64,000 bases of DNA from assembly GCF_000423205.1 (NCBI RefSeq), contig NZ_AUHN01000009.1:1-64000 (forward strand), written 5' to 3'. Under the pieces are notes generated by a model, which was given only the letters and a program-made list of their open reading frames with translations, made no database searches and was not told the DNA's origin. The position numbers were made by a program, and so were the translations under genes. The number at the start of each line of letters is the position of its first letter. The stretch's first letter is position 1. Positions 35,209-45,812 of this stretch are shown here, one piece after another. The DNA is from Jonesia quinghaiensis DSM 15701. GTDB lineage: Bacteria; Actinomycetota; Actinomycetes; Actinomycetales; Cellulomonadaceae.

Positions 35209-37311
35209 GTGAGCAGCAAAGCCCGCAGCGTCTACATCTCCTCACCTGAGGGAGAGACAGGCAAGTCCACAATTGCGCTGGGGGTCGTTGATCTCCTCAG
35301 TCGCCAGGTGCAACGGGTAGGCGTGTTCCGCCCCATCACCCGCAACGGCGCAAACAACCACTCTGATGAAGTTGGAGAACGCGACTACGTCCTCGAACTC
35401 CTCCTCGCCCACGACGGTGTAGACCTGCCCTACGAACAATGCACAGGTGTCACCTATGCAGAAGTTCACCAAGACCCCGATGCTGCCCTGGCAAACATCA
35501 TTGCCCGCTACCGGGAAATGGAACGCAACTGCGACGCTGTTGTGATTGTTGGCTCAGACTACACAGACGTCGCGGGCCCCACCGAACTGGCATTCAACGC
35601 ACGCATCGCAGCGAACCTTGGTGCCCCCGTACTGATCGTCCTGTCGGGAACAGACCGATCACCAGAAGGCATCCGTCAACTCTTTGACGTCTCCGTGTCC
35701 GAACTCAACGCCAACCATGCGTCCGTCATTGGCACTATCGTCAACCGCTGCCTGCCAGGCAGCATTCCTGCAGTACAAGAAATGTTTGCAGGCATCGACA
35801 CTCCTACCTGGACCGTCCCCGAAGAACCATTCCTCACTGCCCCCACCGTGCGCCAACTCATGCGGGCCGTTGGCGGAGAATTAGTCAACGGCGACGAAGA
35901 ACTCCTCGGACGTGAAGTTCTTGACGTGCTCGTCGGAGCAATGACCTTTGACCACCTGTTGGAAAAACTCGTTGACGGCGCCGTTGTCATCACCCCCGGT
36001 GACCGCGTTGACGTCTTGCTGGGTTTGCTCGTTGCTCAAACCGCAACATCATTCCCATCACTTGCTGGCATCATCCTCAATGGCGGATTTTTCCCACCGG
36101 AAAACGTTTCACGCCTCCTCGACGACATCAAACCATCGGTGCCTATCATCCACACCGAACTTGGAACATTCCGCACCGCATCAGCAGCCGCATCAGTGCG
36201 CGGGCGCCTCTCCAAAGAAGCGCAACGCAAAGTTGACACTGCCATGGCGCTCTTTGAGCAAAACATCGATGCGGAAACCATTCTGGCTGCCCTCGAAGTG
36301 AAACGCCCTGAGGCTGTCACGCCACTAATGTTCGAATACGACCTGCTGTCTCGCGCTCGCGAAGACAAAAAGCACATCGTGCTCCCTGAAGGCAGCGATG
36401 ACCGTATCTTGCGTGCTGCATCCACCCTGCTCCAACGTCAAGTCGCTGAGCTGACAATTTTGGGTGATGAAACAACCATTCGCGCCCGAGCAACAGAGCT
36501 TGGTTTGGACATCTCAGATGCCCAAATTCTCAACCCAAAATCCGGGGAAATGCACGAACGGTTCGCCCAAGAGTACGCCCAACTTCGGGCACACAAGGGC
36601 GTCACTGTTGAGCGTGCCCGCGAAATCGTTTCTTCTGTGTCGTACTTCGGCACCATGATGGTGCAACTCGGCTACGCAGACGGCATGGTTTCTGGTGCAG
36701 TACACACCACCGCCCACACCATCCGCCCAGCCTTTGAAGTCATCAAAACTGTCCCAGACGTTTCCGTGGTGTCCTCAGTGTTCTTCATGTGCCTCGAAGA
36801 CCGCGTCTTGGTCTACGGAGACTGCGCAGTGAACCCCGACCCCACCGCCGAGCAGCTCGCCGACATTGCGATCTCCTCAGCACAAACAGCAGCGCAGTTC
36901 GGGGTCACCCCACGCATCGCGATGCTGTCGTACTCCACCGGTGACTCCGGTACCGGCGCAGACGTTGACAAAGTACGGGCCGCAACGGAAATCGTCCGCT
37001 CACGGCGCCCAGACCTAGAAGTTGAAGGTCCCATTCAATACGACGCCGCTGTGGACGCATCAGTTGCTGCATCAAAATTGCCCGACTCCGCAGTGGCCGG
37101 ACGCGCAACGGTCTTCATCTTCCCGGACCTCAACACCGGGAACAACACCTACAAGGCAGTACAACGTTCAGCTGGTGCAGTTGCAGTGGGCCCAGTACTC
37201 CAAGGCTTGCGTAAACCAGTGAACGACCTGTCCCGTGGCGCACTCGTCCAAGACATCGTCAACACTGTTGCGATCACCGCGATCCAGGCCCAAGGCCAGC
37301 CCACCGAATGA
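35209..37311 (+). CDS. pta: Phosphate acetyltransferase
   Basis: Interconverts acetyl-CoA and acetyl phosphate. It has 700 residues, the long form: N-terminal BioD-like P-loop domain (SSPEGETGKST at about 8-18), a central DRTGG domain (about 215-330), and the C-terminal catalytic PTA domain (about 385-700) with GMVSGAVHTTAHTIRPAF and SYSTGDSGTGADVDKV. I chose GTG 35209, which has GGAGG (35197-35201) 7 bases upstream, over an in-frame start at 35110 that lies in the inverted repeats. Its stop overlaps or precedes ackA, with which it forms the acetate pathway. Confidence 0.96.
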   Translation: MSSKARSVYISSPEGETGKSTIALGVVDLLSRQVQRVGVFRPITRNGANNHSDEVGERDYVLELLLAHDGVDLPYEQCTGVTYAEVHQDPDAALANIIARYREMERNCDAVVIVGSDYTDVAGPTELAFNARIAANLGAPVLIVLSGTDRSPEGIRQLFDVSVSELNANHASVIGTIVNRCLPGSIPAVQEMFAGIDTPTWTVPEEPFLTAPTVRQLMRAVGGELVNGDEELLGREVLDVLVGAMTFDHLLEKLVDGAVVITPGDRVDVLLGLLVAQTATSFPSLAGIILNGGFFPPENVSRLLDDIKPSVPIIHTELGTFRTASAAASVRGRLSKEAQRKVDTAMALFEQNIDAETILAALEVKRPEAVTPLMFEYDLLSRAREDKKHIVLPEGSDDRILRAASTLLQRQVAELTILGDETTIRARATELGLDISDAQILNPKSGEMHERFAQEYAQLRAHKGVTVERAREIVSSVSYFGTMMVQLGYADGMVSGAVHTTAHTIRPAFEVIKTVPDVSVVSSVFFMCLEDRVLVYGDCAVNPDPTAEQLADIAISSAQTAAQFGVTPRIAMLSYSTGDSGTGADVDKVRAATEIVRSRRPDLEVEGPIQYDAAVDASVAASKLPDSAVAGRATVFIFPDLNTGNNTYKAVQRSAGAVAVGPVLQGLRKPVNDLSRGALVQDIVNTVAITAIQAQGQPTE

Positions 37312-37355
37312 CCAGCCCGCACCCGAACATTACGAACTTGGAGACACACCACGGT

Positions 37356-38555
37356 ATGAGCAGCGCAACCGTCCTCGTCATCAACGCAGGATCTTCCACC
37401 ATCAAGTACCAGCTCCTAGACCCAGCAACTGCCGAGGCAATTGCCGGTGGAATCGTCGAGCGTATCGGCGAAGACATGGGACTTGTCGAACACCGCTACA
37501 ACGGCGTGGAACACAGCGAGAACATCCACATTGGTGACCACGGAGATGGCCTACGAGAAGTCCTGCGTCTCTTCGAAGCACACGGACCTCACCTGGCAGA
37601 CGCCAACATTGTTGCCGTTGGCCACCGGGTCGTACAGGGTGGCTCAGTGTTCCCACACCCAACTCTTATTGATGACCACGTCCTTGAGCAGATCCGTGAC
37701 CTGATCCCCCTGGCACCACTGCACAACCCAGGACACGTCAAAGGCATCGAGGTGGCACGCGAACTGTTCGCTGACGTACCTCACGTCGCAATCTTTGATA
37801 CATCCTTCTTCCAAACCCTGCCTGAGGCTGCCTACACCTACGCGCTGCCTCGCGAACTCGCAGCACAACACTCCATCCGTCGCTACGGATTCCATGGCAC
37901 AAGCCACCAGTACGTCTCCGAACAAGCCGCTATGCTGCTTGGCCGAGACTACAAGGACATCAAACAGATTGTTGCCCACCTTGGCTCTGGCGCATCGATC
38001 TCGGCGGTAAAGAACGGTGAAGCAGTCGAAACTTCCATGGGGCTGACCCCCTTGGAAGGTTTGGTCATGGGTACCCGCACCGGTGACATGGACCCCGCCA
38101 TCGTGTTGCACCTGCAACGCGAAGCAGGGATGTCAGCAGATGAAGTAAACACCGTGCTCAATAAACAGTCCGGCCTCAAAGGGCTCTGCGGAGAAAACGA
38201 CTTCCGTGAGCTGCTGCGCATGATTGATGAGGGCAACCACGAAGCAACCGTTGCGTTCGATGTGTACGTTCACCGACTCGTGAAATACGTCGGTTCCTAC
38301 ATGGCAGTTCTTGGCGGACTACCAGACGTCATCACCTTCACCGCAGGTGTAGGAGAAAACAACGCTCTGATCCGTGAACGCGTTGCGCAAGCTCTGGCTG
38401 GTTTCGGGGTGCGCATCGACCCTGAGGTCAACAATGTTCGCAGTAAGGAAGCTCGTGTCGTCTCCGCGCCTGACTCCACAGTCACCATCGCGGTCATCCC
38501 CACCAATGAGGAACTAGCGATCGCACGCCAAACCATGGACCTCATCGGTCAATAG
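37356..38555 (+). CDS. ackA: Acetate kinase
   Basis: Converts acetyl phosphate and ADP to acetate and ATP, or the reverse. It has 399 residues from ATG 37356. The N-terminal VINAGSSTIKYQL phosphate-binding stretch, YGFHGTSHQYVS, HLGSGASI and FTAGVGENN near the end are all acetate kinase signatures. A longer frame begins at 37308 in an ATGA overlap with pta and would add 16 residues; family length favours 37356, with GGAGA 11 bases upstream. It is co-transcribed with pta and ends before a large palindromic terminator. Confidence 0.96.
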   Translation: MSSATVLVINAGSSTIKYQLLDPATAEAIAGGIVERIGEDMGLVEHRYNGVEHSENIHIGDHGDGLREVLRLFEAHGPHLADANIVAVGHRVVQGGSVFPHPTLIDDHVLEQIRDLIPLAPLHNPGHVKGIEVARELFADVPHVAIFDTSFFQTLPEAAYTYALPRELAAQHSIRRYGFHGTSHQYVSEQAAMLLGRDYKDIKQIVAHLGSGASISAVKNGEAVETSMGLTPLEGLVMGTRTGDMDPAIVLHLQREAGMSADEVNTVLNKQSGLKGLCGENDFRELLRMIDEGNHEATVAFDVYVHRLVKYVGSYMAVLGGLPDVITFTAGVGENNALIRERVAQALAGFGVRIDPEVNNVRSKEARVVSAPDSTVTIAVIPTNEELAIARQTMDLIGQ

Positions 38556-38601
38556 CGCGGTGGGCGCCGCTGCGTCTCACGGCGTCCTTGGCGAATAACA
38601 G

Positions 38602-38649
38602 CATATGACGATGCCCGCCCACCATATGGTGGGCGGGCATCGTCATATG
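38602..38649. terminator. 48-bp perfect palindrome, terminator of ackA and guaB3
   Basis: Arms 38602-38625 and 38626-38649 are perfectly complementary with no spacer, centred on ACCATATGGT. It lies between convergent genes and can serve both strands. No U-tract follows. Confidence 0.8.
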
Positions 38650-38701
38650 TGGCTGAGTTACTGAGTGGCTGAACTACTCAACCAGACAGTTGTGCTGATA
38701 A

Positions 38702-39835
38702 CTAGCCTCGAGGGGAGCCGCTATACGGAGAAACAACAACCTCGATGCGTTGGAACTCTTTCAGGTCAGAGTAGCCCGTGGTAGCCATGGCGCGTTTGAG
38801 GGCGCCAATCATGTTGAGGGTGCCATCAGCTCGGGTACCTGGACCGTGGAGAATTTCTTCCAACGGCCCTGCGGTGCCGACCTCAACGCGTTCGCCGCGA
38901 GGCAGTTGTGGGTGATGGGCTTCTGGTCCCCAGTGCCATCCTTGACCAGGTGCCTCGGTGGCTCGAGCCAAACCAGCGCCAATCATCACAGCATCTGCGC
39001 CACACGCAATCGCTTTGACGAGGTCCCCTGAGCGACCAACGCCACCATCTGCGATGACGTGAACGTAGCGCCCACCCGATTCGTCGAGGTAGTCGCGGCG
39101 GGCTGCAGCAACGTCTGCCAAGGCCGTGGCCATTGGCACGTGAATGCCCAGTGAGGTGCGGGTTGTTTGCGCTGCTCCACCACCAAAACCGACGAGGACT
39201 CCAGCTGCACCGGTGCGCATCAGGTGGAGCGATGCGGTGTATGACGCCGCACCTCCAACGATCACTGGAACGTCTAGTTCGTAGATGAATCGCTTCAGGT
39301 TCAGTGGTTCAGCTTGTGAGGAGACGTGCTCAGCAGACACGGTTGTGCCGCGGATGACGAAAAGATCCACCCCGGCGTCAACAACCTGCTGGGAGAATTG
39401 CTGGGTGCGTGCTGGTGACAGTGAACCAGCAACGGTTACCCCTGCTTCGCGGATCTGCCGAAGCCGCTGGGTAATGAGTTCTGCTTTGATGGGTTCTGCG
39501 TAGATCTGCTGCATTCGCGCAGTGGACTGGTCAGCTGGGAGGCGTGCGATCTCAGCAAGCAGTGGACGAGGGTCTTCGTACCGGGTCCACAGCCCTTCGA
39601 GGTCCAGCACACCTAAACCGCCAAGACGCCCGAGGGCAATAGCCGTCTCAGGGCTCATAACCGAGTCCATGGGCGCAGCCATCACGGGGATGTCGAAGTG
39701 GTAGGCGTCAATTTGCCAACCCGTGGAAACGTCTTGGGGGTCGCGGGTCCTGCGGGAAGGCACCACTGCGATGTCATCGAAGGTGTAGGCGCGCCGTCCC
39801 CGCTTGCCGCGGCCGATCTCAATCTCATTAGTCAC
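38702..39835 (-). CDS. guaB3: GuaB3 family IMP dehydrogenase-related protein
   Basis: A TIM-barrel IMP dehydrogenase-like protein of 377 residues without CBS domains, of the actinobacterial GuaB3 group. It has the N-terminal GRGKRGRRAYTFDDIAVVPS and the barrel core. A catalytic GSICTTR loop as in true IMPDH is not seen. Its reaction is not certain; it has been grouped with IMPDH/GMP reductase enzymes by fold. I chose GTG 39835 (VTNEIEIG), the family start, over a longer frame to 39898; the upstream ribosome binding site is weak. Together with guaB it keeps the usual actinobacterial order. Confidence 0.9.
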   Translation of the reverse strand: MTNEIEIGRGKRGRRAYTFDDIAVVPSRRTRDPQDVSTGWQIDAYHFDIPVMAAPMDSVMSPETAIALGRLGGLGVLDLEGLWTRYEDPRPLLAEIARLPADQSTARMQQIYAEPIKAELITQRLRQIREAGVTVAGSLSPARTQQFSQQVVDAGVDLFVIRGTTVSAEHVSSQAEPLNLKRFIYELDVPVIVGGAASYTASLHLMRTGAAGVLVGFGGGAAQTTRTSLGIHVPMATALADVAAARRDYLDESGGRYVHVIADGGVGRSGDLVKAIACGADAVMIGAGLARATEAPGQGWHWGPEAHHPQLPRGERVEVGTAGPLEEILHGPGTRADGTLNMIGALKRAMATTGYSDLKEFQRIEVVVSPYSGSPRG

Positions 39836-39939
39836 GCTTCTCAGCGTATCGTGTTTTGCGCACGTCAGGCGTGGGACGACAAGTTGTGTCAGACCCACCT
39901 GTCATGCTTGAGTCAGCGAGAAACTTCGAAAGGAATGGC

Positions 39940-40653
39940 ATGGACTGGAGCAGGGGGCCGCTGCTGGGCTTCGATACGGAGACCACAGGTGTGGATACCG
40001 ATGAAGACCGCATTGTGACGGCTGCACTCGTTGTACGTGAGGGTGATGTGACGTCGCTGCGTACGTGGCTCATTGACCCTGGTGTGCCTATCCCGGTAGA
40101 AGCATCAAATATTCATGGCATCACCACGGAACATGCTCAGGAGTTTGGCCAGGCACCGCCTGCAGCTTTAGAAGAGATTGCCCAAGCGATCACCAGCCAC
40201 ATGAGTTCCGGGGCACCGCTGGTGGCATATAACGCCACATTCGATGTGTGCATCTTGGACGCTGAACTACGTCGCCACGGTGTGGCAACGCTTGAGCAAC
40301 GACTGGGGCGCCCTGTGGCGCCAGTTATTGACCCACTGGTGTTAGACCGCGCCGTAGACCGGTACCGGCGGGGAAAACGCCGCCTCGTGAACCTGTGCGA
40401 GTTTTATGGGGTGGTGGACACTGGAACGCTTCACACCGCAGATGCCGATGTTGTGGCGACGTTAGACATCTTGGAACGTATGGTGCAGCACCACCCTCGG
40501 TTGCTAGCAATGTCCCTAGAGGACCTTCACGCCTTTCAACACACCGCCCACCAAGAATGGGCAACAAACTTTAACCAGTGGCTTGCCCGGCAGGGACGCC
40601 CAGCAGATGTTGGCACCACGTGGTTGTCGTCAGCAGCCCCTTCAGGAGTCTAA
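39940..40653 (+). CDS. DEDDh 3'-5' exonuclease (DnaQ-like)
   Basis: A 237-residue exonuclease of the DnaQ/epsilon superfamily. The three motifs are FDTETTG (about residue 12), AYNATFDV (about 96) and the HTADADVVAT DEDDh end motif (about 165), so all catalytic carboxylates and the general-base His are present. It could act in proofreading, repair or RNA turnover; no polymerase domain is attached. ATG 39940 has AGGA at good spacing, better than a start at 39856. Its last 12 bases overlap the convergent pseudouridine synthase gene. Confidence 0.9.
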   Translation: MDWSRGPLLGFDTETTGVDTDEDRIVTAALVVREGDVTSLRTWLIDPGVPIPVEASNIHGITTEHAQEFGQAPPAALEEIAQAITSHMSSGAPLVAYNATFDVCILDAELRRHGVATLEQRLGRPVAPVIDPLVLDRAVDRYRRGKRRLVNLCEFYGVVDTGTLHTADADVVATLDILERMVQHHPRLLAMSLEDLHAFQHTAHQEWATNFNQWLARQGRPADVGTTWLSSAAPSGV

Positions 40654-41739
40654 GGCTTGTTCCCACACCTCAAGGGTGCGCTGAGAAACAAACTCACGGT
40701 CCACCCCAGTCACTGGGTCGGTGAACCCAAGGCGCCACGACAATAACTGAAGTGGGTGCCGGTAGTCGTCACGCTCAACATCGTAAAAATCTGGGTAGTA
40801 ATTGTCATACACAATCCCCACCCCCAAAGCCGCCATATGAATGCGCAACTGATGCGTTTTACCGGTGTGCGGGTACAACGTGTACAACCCCACTTCGCTG
40901 ACCCCAGCATCGTGCCCGGTGGGGAGTTGACGGGTGGCGCTGAGGGTAACCAGCGTTTCGGTATTGGGTTCCCCAGGGACAGTGTGAGCACGCATGACCC
41001 CATGTTCTTTGAGGAGTCGACTACGGATCGTTGTTGGGAGGTCAAGGTCATTGCGAACTGGGGCAACAGCTTGATAAACCTTGGTCACTTCTCTGCGAGA
41101 AAACATGTCCTGGTACACCGAACGAAGCTCAGGTCGTTTGGTGAACACCAGCACACCTGCCGTGAGGCGGTCTAGCCGGTGCGCAGGGCTCAGGTGAGGA
41201 TTACTTGTCTCTTTGCGAAGCCGTACTAAAGCCGTTTCAGTGACATAGCGACCCTTGGGTGTCGTGGCGAGAAAATGCGGTTTATCAATGACCAAAAGGT
41301 CATCGTCTTCATGCACAACTTCGATGGCAAACGGAACCTCCGGTTCCGGATCTGGGTCGCGGTACAGGTAAATGAGCCCACCTGCACAGTATGGCGACGT
41401 CAGATGTAGTGGCCGGCCAACTTCATCAACAACTTCCCCCGCGCCAAGTTTGCGCAACAATGTGTCGGCATCATGCGGGAACCGCCACGCCAAAAATTCT
41501 GCCACGGTGGCTAGGTCATCAGGTGCGTACACCGGCGCCTGATCGGGGACCTCACTCGTCGCCTGGACACCTTCTGTTCGCCCTAGCGCATCGCGCGATA
41601 ACCCCATGGCGTCACGGGGAGCACTGGTGTGCGGGCGTTTCGCACGGGGAATCAACTGCCCTGGGTGCGGCATTTGGAGGCGGACAGGGTTAATGCCATC
41701 ACGAATAGGCAAAGGGGCAGAGCGTCTGCGCCGGACCAC
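40642..41739 (-). CDS. RluA-family RNA pseudouridine synthase
   Basis: Isomerises uridine to pseudouridine in rRNA or tRNA. It has 365 residues. The catalytic Asp is in HRLDRLTAG, and the family motifs around DNYYPDF and LLSWRLGF follow. The N-terminal 60 residues are basic and Pro/Arg-rich, and then a short S4-like region (DTLLRKLGAGEVVDEVGRPL) is visible. GTG 41739 is preceded by AAAGGAGACCC. The target uridine cannot be predicted. Confidence 0.9.
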   Translation of the reverse strand: MVRRRRSAPLPIRDGINPVRLQMPHPGQLIPRAKRPHTSAPRDAMGLSRDALGRTEGVQATSEVPDQAPVYAPDDLATVAEFLAWRFPHDADTLLRKLGAGEVVDEVGRPLHLTSPYCAGGLIYLYRDPDPEPEVPFAIEVVHEDDDLLVIDKPHFLATTPKGRYVTETALVRLRKETSNPHLSPAHRLDRLTAGVLVFTKRPELRSVYQDMFSRREVTKVYQAVAPVRNDLDLPTTIRSRLLKEHGVMRAHTVPGEPNTETLVTLSATRQLPTGHDAGVSEVGLYTLYPHTGKTHQLRIHMAALGVGIVYDNYYPDFYDVERDDYRHPLQLLSWRLGFTDPVTGVDREFVSQRTLEVWEQALDS

Positions 41740-41767
41740 GGGTCTCCTTTATTGGCAACACGAACAT

Positions 41768-41806
41768 GCATGTGGGGTGTCCGATTCCTCGAAACACCCC
41801 ACATGC
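41768..41806 (-). terminator. Terminator of guaB
   Basis: A perfect 13-bp stem (41768-41780 with 41794-41806) and 13-nt loop lies 20 bases past the guaB stop and before the pseudouridine synthase start codon. Confidence 0.75.
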
Positions 41807-41825
41807 GCACATGACTCGGTAGTTT

Positions 41826-43349
<1,524 letters not shown>

Positions 43350-43396
43350 CTACGTGCCATCGCTGTGCCCGTGACCCCCTTCGCCTAGCAATGAGA

Positions 43397-43434
43397 CACA
43401 GGCCACCTGACTGTGTGGAGTCAGATGGCCTGTG
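43397..43434 (-). terminator. Terminator of the MerR-like regulator gene
   Basis: A 16-bp stem with one A-C mismatch (43397-43412 with 43419-43434) and 6-nt loop lies just past the regulator stop and before guaB. Confidence 0.75.
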
Positions 43435-43461
43435 GACGAAACGAGACAAAAGGCGTCGCGC

Positions 43462-44661
43462 TTATTGCACGGTGGATGCCCCGGAACTATTCCAATAGTC
43501 AGGGGCGGATGTTCGGTTTCCTGCTGCTGCCGCGACCTCGTGGAACAGTGCAGTGAAACTGCGAATACGGCTGACGTGCGGCCGTGAGATCAGTTCACCA
43601 AGGTCGATGTCTGGCCCCAAGCCCATGAAGGTTGGGAGGTCCGGGTGCGCGTCAACAAGGGTGCGCAGCACGGTGAGGTCGGGCGCTTTGTGGGTAGAGA
43701 CAAACACAACGGCTGCTGGGCGCACCATCGTGACGAGTTCTGTCACACGGTGTCCGTTTTCCGGGCCAATAATGATGTGCGCATTGTGGTCTTCACCGAG
43801 CAAAGCTGCAGTAAGGACGTGCGCAGGCAGTGCCAGTGTGTCGTTGGGGGGCGCAAAAACAAGCACAATGTTTCGCAGGCGCGATGGGTGCGGCCGCGCA
43901 GTGCGTGGGTTTCGAGCTTCCAAGGACCGCGTAAATCGCCGCATCTGCGCGAGAGCCAGAGTTCCCACCAAGAGATACGGGCTTTGCCCGGGCCGGGCCA
44001 ACACCGTGTGACTGTCGAGGCGGTCTAACGCTGGTCGCACAAGTTGTTTCCACCATCCGATGACATCGTCACCGGGGTTGAGTTGCAGCAGTTTTGTGCA
44101 TTGCACGTCGTTGTCTTGCAGTGCCTCTTTAACAAGTTCGGTGCACCGCTCGGGGTAGCTCATTGATGAGGTGGGGTCGGGTTCAACGGGCGCAACCCGC
44201 AAACGCGAAACTTTCGCTGGCTCATTGGGGCTACCAGGGGACGACGGGCGAGGCGCTGGCGGCGGTGATTGTGAAGATACCGCGCTACTTGCATCGCTCG
44301 CAGACGACGCAACGGTTTCGACAAGGCGGGTGGGTCGGTGTCCGGCTGCATTGAGGGCTTCGTCGAGCTCATGTTCTACAGCAGCGTAGTCAAGGTCGCC
44401 GGCTGCCATGTCTTGGGCTGCTTGTGCCGCTTCACTGCCCGATGCGCCCCGTAGCACCCAGGTGCGCATCACCATGAGTCTGGCAACGTCTTGTGCGGTG
44501 TAGCGGCGGTGTGATCCGAGTGCGTGTGCCGAGGGACCTAATCCGTATCGGCGGTCCCAGGTTCGTAATGTCGACGGTGCAACTCCGAGTCGTTGGGCTA
44601 CTGCCGCTACGCTCAGTGCTGGATATTGCTGTCGCGTCACCAGTCGGTTCCTCGCTCCCAT
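43462..44661 (-). CDS. MerR-family regulator with cobalamin-binding-like domain lacking the B12 motif
   Basis: A 399-residue regulator. The N-terminal MerR helix-turn-helix (about 14-80) is clear (SVAAVAQRLGVAPSTLRTWD and SHRRYTAQDVARL). A Pro/Ser-rich linker (about 115-165) leads to a C-terminal part arranged like CarH: helical bundle, then a Rossmann-like domain (about 265-385). Where B12-binding proteins have E/DxHxxG, this has PPNDTLALPAHVL, so cobalamin binding by the usual His is unlikely. ATG 44661 follows AAGGGGACATC; GTG 44640 with GAGGAA is an alternative. It lies between guaB and whiB3, so it may control the latter; the signal is unknown. Confidence 0.85.
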   Translation of the reverse strand: MGARNRLVTRQQYPALSVAAVAQRLGVAPSTLRTWDRRYGLGPSAHALGSHRRYTAQDVARLMVMRTWVLRGASGSEAAQAAQDMAAGDLDYAAVEHELDEALNAAGHRPTRLVETVASSASDASSAVSSQSPPPAPRPSSPGSPNEPAKVSRLRVAPVEPDPTSSMSYPERCTELVKEALQDNDVQCTKLLQLNPGDDVIGWWKQLVRPALDRLDSHTVLARPGQSPYLLVGTLALAQMRRFTRSLEARNPRTARPHPSRLRNIVLVFAPPNDTLALPAHVLTAALLGEDHNAHIIIGPENGHRVTELVTMVRPAAVVFVSTHKAPDLTVLRTLVDAHPDLPTFMGLGPDIDLGELISRPHVSRIRSFTALFHEVAAAAGNRTSAPDYWNSSGASTVQ

Positions 44662-45370
44662 GATGTCCCCTTGGCCCTGTTGCGTCTGCCTCGTCGGTCA
44701 GCCGTTGTGGGCTGTTTTGGCACCGTGGCTGCGTGTCCTGCAGCGCTGTGCGCCCCCAGCGGACGTTGTGCTCGTCGTCTCGTCAATACCGTGCGGCTGT
44801 GCTGGAACTCCATCATGCCGAAGTGAAACGCTTTTCGCACGTTGGAAACCGCGTCAAGAGCGCTTCGTCTTGCTTGAGGGGCCACGAACGTTCATCCCAA
44901 GCAGTTCACACCTTGTTCATTCAACATGGAGGGCCGTTTACGCGGAAAACACCTGCACGTGGCTTTCTCGACACCGCCCCTCGGCAGCGCGTGAAAACTT
45001 GCCGATGTGCAGCGCATACAGGGGTTTTACTGGCGAAATAGCGGGAAGTATTCGCTCAATCCTGAACAATTCTTCGCGTTTTCAGCAGAACTTCTCGTGG
45101 AAGATTCCTCCCACTCAATCAAGGGCCTTAGGTCATGCAGGCGTGACGTTGACAACCCCCTCACATGGGCACCTCTCCCCTTACTTTTGCGAGAAGCGCG
45201 GATTTACGCGGTTCTTCACGGGGAAAGTACCTAGATTCGTGAAGCGAACAACTTTTAACCCGCCGAACGGCTTTTGAATAACCTTCGAAACGATATACGT
45301 TGGTGACAACAAGAACGAACCGCCGCGTGATCCTTGCCACACAAGGGCAGCGCACTGAAGGGAGTTAATC
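44662..45370. other. Long non-coding region upstream of whiB
   Basis: A 709-bp gap between the divergent MerR-like gene and whiB. Open frames across it (for example plus 44660-45277) have no protein-like composition or motif. The right third is visibly more AT-rich than the genes around it. I see a TTGACA at 45149-45154 without a matching -10, and a TTCGAA palindrome near 45284. It probably carries several promoters for a stress- or development-controlled whiB; nothing more can be supported. Confidence 0.5.
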
Positions 45371-45679
45371 ATGACGGATGTTTCGCGTCTGCCCGGTCCA
45401 GTAATGGAACTATGGGAATGGCAGTACCAAGGAGCGTGCCGGGATGTTGAAGACACCCTGTTCTTCCACCCTGAAGGCGAGCGCGGGTCCTCCCGCCGCC
45501 GCCGTGCAGAAAAGGCCAAAGCAATCTGCGGCGCCTGCCCTGTGATGATGCAATGCCGCGAACAGTCACTCAAGGTTCGCGAGCCTTACGGAGTCTGGGG
45601 CGGCCTATCTGAGGACGAGCGCCACGCCATTGTGGCCGAGCGCGATCGTCAGGCAGAGATCGCACGTATCGCAGGCTGA
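45371..45679 (+). CDS. WhiB-family redox-sensing regulator, WhiB3/WhiD type
   Basis: A 102-residue actinobacterial Fe-S transcription factor. Cys 23, 53, 56 and 62 (pattern C-x29-C-x2-C-x5-C) bind the [4Fe-4S] cluster, and the GVWGGLSEDER turn and basic C-terminus bind DNA and sigma factor. The N-terminus (RLPGPVMELWEWQYQGACR and FFHPEGERG) closely follows WhiB3 of mycobacteria and WhiD of Streptomyces as I remember them. The neighbourhood with guaB is also like that of whiB3. Such proteins control redox balance or sporulation septation. ATG 45371 is preceded by AGGGAG. A 709-bp upstream region suggests complex control. Confidence 0.92.
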   Translation: MTDVSRLPGPVMELWEWQYQGACRDVEDTLFFHPEGERGSSRRRRAEKAKAICGACPVMMQCREQSLKVREPYGVWGGLSEDERHAIVAERDRQAEIARIAG

Positions 45680-45716
45680 GGTTCGCCGCACCGGCAGATT
45701 CCTCGCCGCAACAACA

Positions 45717-45764
45717 AAAAACTCGGTGGTATACGCAGTCCAGGGCGTGTACCACCGAGTTTTT
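45717..45764 (+). terminator. Intrinsic terminator of whiB
   Basis: A perfect 15-bp stem (45717-45731 with 45750-45764) ending in a TTTTT tract, with an 18-nt loop. Confidence 0.88.
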
Positions 45765-45767
45765 CTT

Positions 45768-45799
45768 CGTCTGGCTGCATCACATGATGCAGCCAGACG
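45768..45799 (-). terminator. Terminator of groES
   Basis: A perfect inverted repeat (arms 45768-45782 and 45785-45799) with only two bases between lies 14 bases past the groES stop. Beyond it, on the minus strand, the whiB terminator follows, so groES is a single-gene transcript. Confidence 0.8.
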
Positions 45800-45812
45800 T
45801 TACAGATGAGTG

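Noticed and set aside
44660..45277. 205-codon open frame upstream of whiB
   Set aside because: Composition is not protein-like, no ribosome binding site or motif is seen, and the frame is antisense to nothing meaningful; most likely chance.
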